Part shown: positions 60,964-64,000 of the stretch, in pieces
Numbering within the stretch: position 1 is the first letter of the stretch
Layout: each line of letters opens with the position of its first letter
Assembly (NCBI RefSeq): GCF_043876835.1
Contig: NZ_JBAWJZ010000001.1
Coordinates: 124,001-188,000, forward strand
Direction: 5' to 3'
DNA: 64,000 nt
DNA from: Yeosuana sp043876835
GTDB lineage: Bacteria; Bacteroidota; Bacteroidia; Flavobacteriales; Flavobacteriaceae
Position numbers and translations under genes: made by a program
The notes under the pieces: model-generated
Databases searched by the model: none
Told to the model about the DNA's origin: nothing
The model's input: only the letters and a program-made list of their open reading frames with translations

Positions 60964-61599
60964 CTATATAGATGATTTTAAATGCTGTAAAAACTCTTCT
61001 CTTGAAATATCTTCAGCTCCCAAACTTTCGAGATGTTGGGTATAAACTTGACAATCTATAAGCTTGTAATTAGTGTTTTGTATAAACGTAATAAAGCCAA
61101 CTTTACTGGCATTACTTTCTTTAGCAAACATACTTTCACCACAAAACACTCCATTATTTAAATCAACACCATAAAGTCCTCCAACCAATTGGTCATTTTT
61201 CCAAACTTCAACAGATTTAGCATAACCCATTTTATGCAACTGAACATAGGCTTCAATCATATCATCTGTTATCCATGTTCCTGGCTGACCATCTCGTTGA
61301 ATCAAAGAACATTCTTTTATAACAGACATAAAATCTTTATTTATCGTAATGGTATAGTTTTTATTTCTTAACACTTGTCTCATGCTTTTAGAAACTTTCA
61401 GTTTTTCTGGAAACAAAACAAATCTTGGATCTGGTGACCACCATAAAATTGGTTCACCTTGTGAAAACCATGGAAATATTCCTTTACTGTAAGCCTCTAT
61501 CAATCTGTTAACTGATAAATCACCACCGACAGCCAATAGACCTTCTTCGGTGGATTCAGTAACATCTGGAAACGGCATATTTTTGTTTAGATACATCAT
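60964..61599 (-). CDS. aat: leucyl/phenylalanyl-tRNA-protein transferase
   Basis: The 211-residue enzyme moves Leu or Phe from tRNA onto proteins with basic N-termini, marking them for ClpS/ClpAP degradation. The N-terminal GLLAVGGDLSVNRLIEAYSK and GIFPWFSQGEPILWWSPDPR (about 37-57) and the central VGGLYGVDLNNGVFCGESMF are the family signatures. No ClpS gene is in the window. Confidence 0.95.
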   Translation of the reverse strand: MMYLNKNMPFPDVTESTEEGLLAVGGDLSVNRLIEAYSKGIFPWFSQGEPILWWSPDPRFVLFPEKLKVSKSMRQVLRNKNYTITINKDFMSVIKECSLIQRDGQPGTWITDDMIEAYVQLHKMGYAKSVEVWKNDQLVGGLYGVDLNNGVFCGESMFAKESNASKVGFITFIQNTNYKLIDCQVYTQHLESLGAEDISREEFLQHLKSSI

Positions 61600-61610
61600 A
61601 CTTAATAAAA

Positions 61611-61652
61611 ATAATAAACCTCAACATTATAAATAACATTGAGGTTTATTAT
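61611..61652. terminator. bidirectional terminator upstream of aat, after DUF3127 gene
   Basis: ATAATAAACCTCAA (61611-61624) pairs with TTGAGGTTTATTAT (61639-61652); A/T rich flanks. It ends the minus-strand DUF3127 transcript. Confidence 0.75.
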
Positions 61653-61687
61653 TTTAAATTCCTGAATTCTCAGGAAACCCTTTTTAA

Positions 61688-62065
61688 TTAGAAAGGCAAA
61701 TCATCATGATCATCTTCATTTAGATCACCTGCTGGTTCAAAAGCATCCATTGGAGGAACTGGTGGCAAACCAGTATCTGTTGATGCTGCTTGAAGCGCTT
61801 CAATTCTCCAGCCTTGAATTGAGTTGAAATATTTAGTTTCTCCTTGTGGATTCACCCATTCTCTACCTCTTAAATTAATGCTTACTTTAACTTCTTGACC
61901 TACTTTATAACTATTTAATAAATCACATTTATCTTGAACAAATTCCACCATAATGTGTTGTGGATATTGCTCATCTGTAGTTATTACAATTTCTCTTTTT
62001 CTAAACCCGTTACCACCAAAGGTTTGAGTTTCTCCTACCATTTTAATTCTTCCTTGAACTTCCAT
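61688..62065 (-). CDS. DUF3127 family protein (OB-fold, SSB-like)
   Basis: The 125-residue protein begins MEVQGRIKMVGETQTFGGNG and has an OB-fold-like core (REIVITTDEQYPQHIMVEFV, VSINLRGREWVNPQGETKYF). The tail is acidic and ends DDHDDLPF, like the protein-binding tip of single-stranded DNA-binding proteins. DUF3127 is known from Bacteroidota; a DNA-binding role is an inference from this shape. Confidence 0.85.
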   Translation of the reverse strand: MEVQGRIKMVGETQTFGGNGFRKREIVITTDEQYPQHIMVEFVQDKCDLLNSYKVGQEVKVSINLRGREWVNPQGETKYFNSIQGWRIEALQAASTDTGLPPVPPMDAFEPAGDLNEDDHDDLPF

Positions 62066-62100
62066 TAATTATCAATTTTATATCTATTAATTACTATTTT

Positions 62101-62970
62101 TTAACTTAACAATATTTTCCAAGCACTATCAACATCACCGTAACTTAAATAATTTCGTGCCAGTTTATGCTTGTCTCTGTGCGATGCATTTTTTATATTA
62201 GGATAACGCTCTCCCACACTTTTTATAAATTCTTTTACCATTTTTTTGCTAGGCAAAACCTCAACATTTGCAAGCATGCCTAAATCATTCCCCGTTAAAA
62301 CCATGCTGTTTTTTACATCATCCGGCAAATTATCAACACCAATTCCTAATGTTGATAATGGCTTAGGCACTTCAAAAAACCCTTTATTTGCTCTACTATA
62401 CACATTACCTCCTGCTCTGGCAACCAAGTCTAATTTTTTTTGATTAATAGTTTCGTCTTTGTTAAGTACATCTTTTGAAATATGAAATTTAACGACTTCG
62501 CAAATAATCAAATTTCCGGCACCGCCTTCTGTTCCCAATTTAATAATATCATTCACCTTGCATTCAAACTGAACTGGCGATTCTGCAACACGAAATGGTT
62601 TAACAATATCTGATTTTAACATGGTTAATCCTGCCTTTTCAAATTCATTTACACCTTCAGGATATTCAGTACTACTCAATGACATTTGCTGGACAATATC
62701 ATAATTAACCACATTTATAACCACTTCTTTTGTAGCCTCTGCATTTTCTAAAGTGTGTTTTGTTGTATTATCTCTTACTCTTCTTGATGGCGAAAATACC
62801 AAAATTGGAGGAATTGTACTAAACACGTTAAAAAAACTAAATGGGGACAAGTTAGGGTTTCCATGAATATCTAAAGTACTAGCAAATGCTATTGGCCTAG
62901 GCGCAACGGCACTTTGCAAATAACCCTGTAAAATATTGAGAGAAAGGTCTTTTGGATTGAAAGATGTCAT
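62101..62970 (-). CDS. flavin reductase family protein (DIM6/NTAB-like)
   Basis: The 289-residue protein has an FMN-binding split-barrel domain: VAPRPIAFASTLDIHGNPNL (about 18-37), FSPSRRVRDNTTKHTLENA, and CEVVKFHISKDVL. Members reduce free flavin or use bound FMN in electron transfer. The C-terminal part (about 215-289) is an extension with LARNYLSYGDVDSAWKILLS. It precedes DUF3127 by 35 bases and may share a transcript. A TAGTTTTG -7 element lies at 62989-62996 (minus). Confidence 0.87.
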   Translation of the reverse strand: MTSFNPKDLSLNILQGYLQSAVAPRPIAFASTLDIHGNPNLSPFSFFNVFSTIPPILVFSPSRRVRDNTTKHTLENAEATKEVVINVVNYDIVQQMSLSSTEYPEGVNEFEKAGLTMLKSDIVKPFRVAESPVQFECKVNDIIKLGTEGGAGNLIICEVVKFHISKDVLNKDETINQKKLDLVARAGGNVYSRANKGFFEVPKPLSTLGIGVDNLPDDVKNSMVLTGNDLGMLANVEVLPSKKMVKEFIKSVGERYPNIKNASHRDKHKLARNYLSYGDVDSAWKILLS

Positions 62971-62988
62971 TAAACTTTTTAATTTTCA

Positions 62989-62996
62989 CAAAACTA
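62989..62996 (-). promoter_or_regulatory. flavin reductase promoter -7 element
   Basis: Minus-strand TAGTTTTG fits TAnnTTTG, 18 bases before the start codon. No Crp/Fnr-type palindrome occurs at the 23-bp position. Confidence 0.4.
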
Positions 62997-63179
62997 ACGA
63001 TTTATTTTATTAATACTTAACAAAACTCTCATGTTAGTTTAGCATAATCAGGATTAATAAAAATTAGCTTTAAAAGCAAATATAACCAATCTATTAAACA
63101 ACTAAAAACTGATTTACTATCATCTTAAACAATAATTTTAACAGATTTACATTATATTCATATTCAAATTCAATTTTTA

Positions 63180-64000
63180 ATGATTTTTACAAAATATAGA
63201 AATTCATTTAGGTGGATTATAATTATAATTTCTTTCATCATTATTTCCCTCATTTTGTGGAATACTTATGTGTTTTTTCAAAATTTTAAAGCTGAAGAAC
63301 GAACCAAAATGGACATTTGGGCACAGGCTCAAAGCGATGTTATAAATAGTGACACAAATTCAAATTTAGATTTAACACTGAAAATTTTAAGAAGTAACAC
63401 TACAACTCCCATGATTGTTATTAATACTGACGGAAGTTTAAGTAGTTATAACAATGTTAATGATGAAAAAATGTCTGATGACAATTATGTTAAAAAGTTG
63501 GTTTCTCAATTTAAAAATGAAAATACGCCTATTGAAATAAGCTATCAAAATGAGGTTTTGTCTACTATTTATTACGGAAACTCTGCTTTACTGAATAAAT
63601 TAAAATACTATCCTTTAGCTTTATTGCTTATCATTCTTCTTTTTGCCGGTGTGGTTTTTTTCTTTTACAGAAGTAACAAAAATGCCATTGAAAACAAATT
63701 ATGGTCAGGTATGGCAAAGGAAACAGCACATCAAATTGGGACACCTTTATCATCTTTAATTGGTTGGGCAGAAATTTTAAAAAGTGAAAATGTTAATCCA
63801 AATTATATTAGTGAAATAGAAAAAGATATTGATAGATTACAAACTATTACTGAACGTTTTAGTAAAATTGGGTCGGCACCTACTCTAGAACCTCTTGATA
63901 TTATTAAAGAAACTATCGATTCTTACAGTTACTTAAAATTACGTTCTTCTAAACTTATTGATTTTGAAATTATAACTCCAAGCGGAGAAATTATTGTAAA
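63180..64000 (+). CDS. sensor histidine kinase (partial, 3' end outside window)
   Basis: The frame opens at the ATG at 63180 (MIFTKYRNSFRWI...) and runs to the edge with no stop, about 273 residues. It has a membrane helix near 13-32, a periplasmic sensor region (about 33-140), a second helix near 145-163, and the H box GMAKETAHQIGTPLSSLIGW with H184. The ATP-binding domain lies mostly outside. The signal is unknown. No response regulator is visible on this side. Confidence 0.9.
   Translation, partial: MIFTKYRNSFRWIIIIISFIIISLILWNTYVFFQNFKAEERTKMDIWAQAQSDVINSDTNSNLDLTLKILRSNTTTPMIVINTDGSLSSYNNVNDEKMSDDNYVKKLVSQFKNENTPIEISYQNEVLSTIYYGNSALLNKLKYYPLALLLIILLFAGVVFFFYRSNKNAIENKLWSGMAKETAHQIGTPLSSLIGWAEILKSENVNPNYISEIEKDIDRLQTITERFSKIGSAPTLEPLDIIKETIDSYSYLKLRSSKLIDFEIITPSGEIIV

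Noticed and set aside
1..64000. CRISPR arrays, prophage, insertion sequences, tRNA or rRNA genes
   Set aside because: No regular direct repeats with spacers, transposase or phage genes, and no tRNA or rRNA-like segments were found on reading both strands.

Overview
The window is AT-rich DNA from a member of the Bacteroidota, most likely family Flavobacteriaceae. Supporting signs are type IX secretion (T9SS type A) sorting domains, an S46 dipeptidyl-peptidase, DUF3098/DUF3127/DUF4271/DUF4296 proteins, a GlyQS-type glycyl-tRNA synthetase, and promoters with the Bacteroidota -7 element TAnnTTTG. No rRNA, tRNA, CRISPR array, insertion sequence or prophage was seen. Almost everything is chromosomal housekeeping DNA, tightly packed.

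Layout. 1-8236 (minus): a complex I operon nuoA-B-C-D-H-I-J-K-L-M, running off the left edge, with no nuoE, nuoF or nuoG. 8315-11187 (minus): korA-korB, 2-oxoacid:ferredoxin oxidoreductase. 11350-15529 (plus): a 2[4Fe-4S] ferredoxin and nifJ (pyruvate:ferredoxin oxidoreductase). 15650-17482: a HEPN-like protein, then an Fe-S assembly pair mrp-nfu (minus). 17793-22325: an alkyltransferase-like protein, LysE exporter, trmB, a glycosyltransferase and a PhoR/PhoB-type two-component system. 22531-25979: two T9SS proteins and a LuxE-like enzyme. 26119-34352: tyrS, an epimerase, a lipoprotein, pyrC, a polyprenol-phosphate glycosyltransferase, DUF4271, hemD and pckA. 34429-42822: DUF423, saccharopine dehydrogenase-like, Lrp, glyS, comF, an Ig-like lipoprotein, and an omega-amidase/methionine aminotransferase pair. 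42901-53109: S46 peptidase, membrane MutS-like ATPase, zinc peptidase, leuS, EamA transporter, ketopantoate reductase-like protein. 53176-57293: ftsX, DUF3098, uppP, truB, a membrane/periplasmic protein and a TonB-like protein. 57271-62970: thioredoxin-like, tag, a degraded gene, a methyltransferase, a frameshifted small gene, cbpM/cbpA, aat, DUF3127, flavin reductase. 63180-64000: start of a sensor histidine kinase.

Main result. The ferredoxin genes appear to form one regulon. Palindromes of the Crp/Fnr type (TGA-N6-TCA) lie upstream of nuoA, korA, fdx, nifJ, mrp-nfu and a thioredoxin-like gene. In all six promoters exactly 23 bp separate the palindrome from a -7 element or close variant, which is the geometry of a class II activator site centred near -41.5. 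One palindrome is shared symmetrically by the divergent korA and fdx promoters. This points to coordinated control of a system in which 2-oxoacid oxidoreductases reduce ferredoxin, ferredoxin feeds a NuoEFG-less complex I, and Mrp/Nfu supply Fe-S clusters. The regulator is not in the window.

Other points of interest: a short dispersed palindromic repeat appears to be inserted in frame in leuS, two small genes near the right end are broken (one by an 8-A homopolymer), and there is an MGMT-like protein without its catalytic cysteine and a nearly cargo-free T9SS sorting-domain protein.
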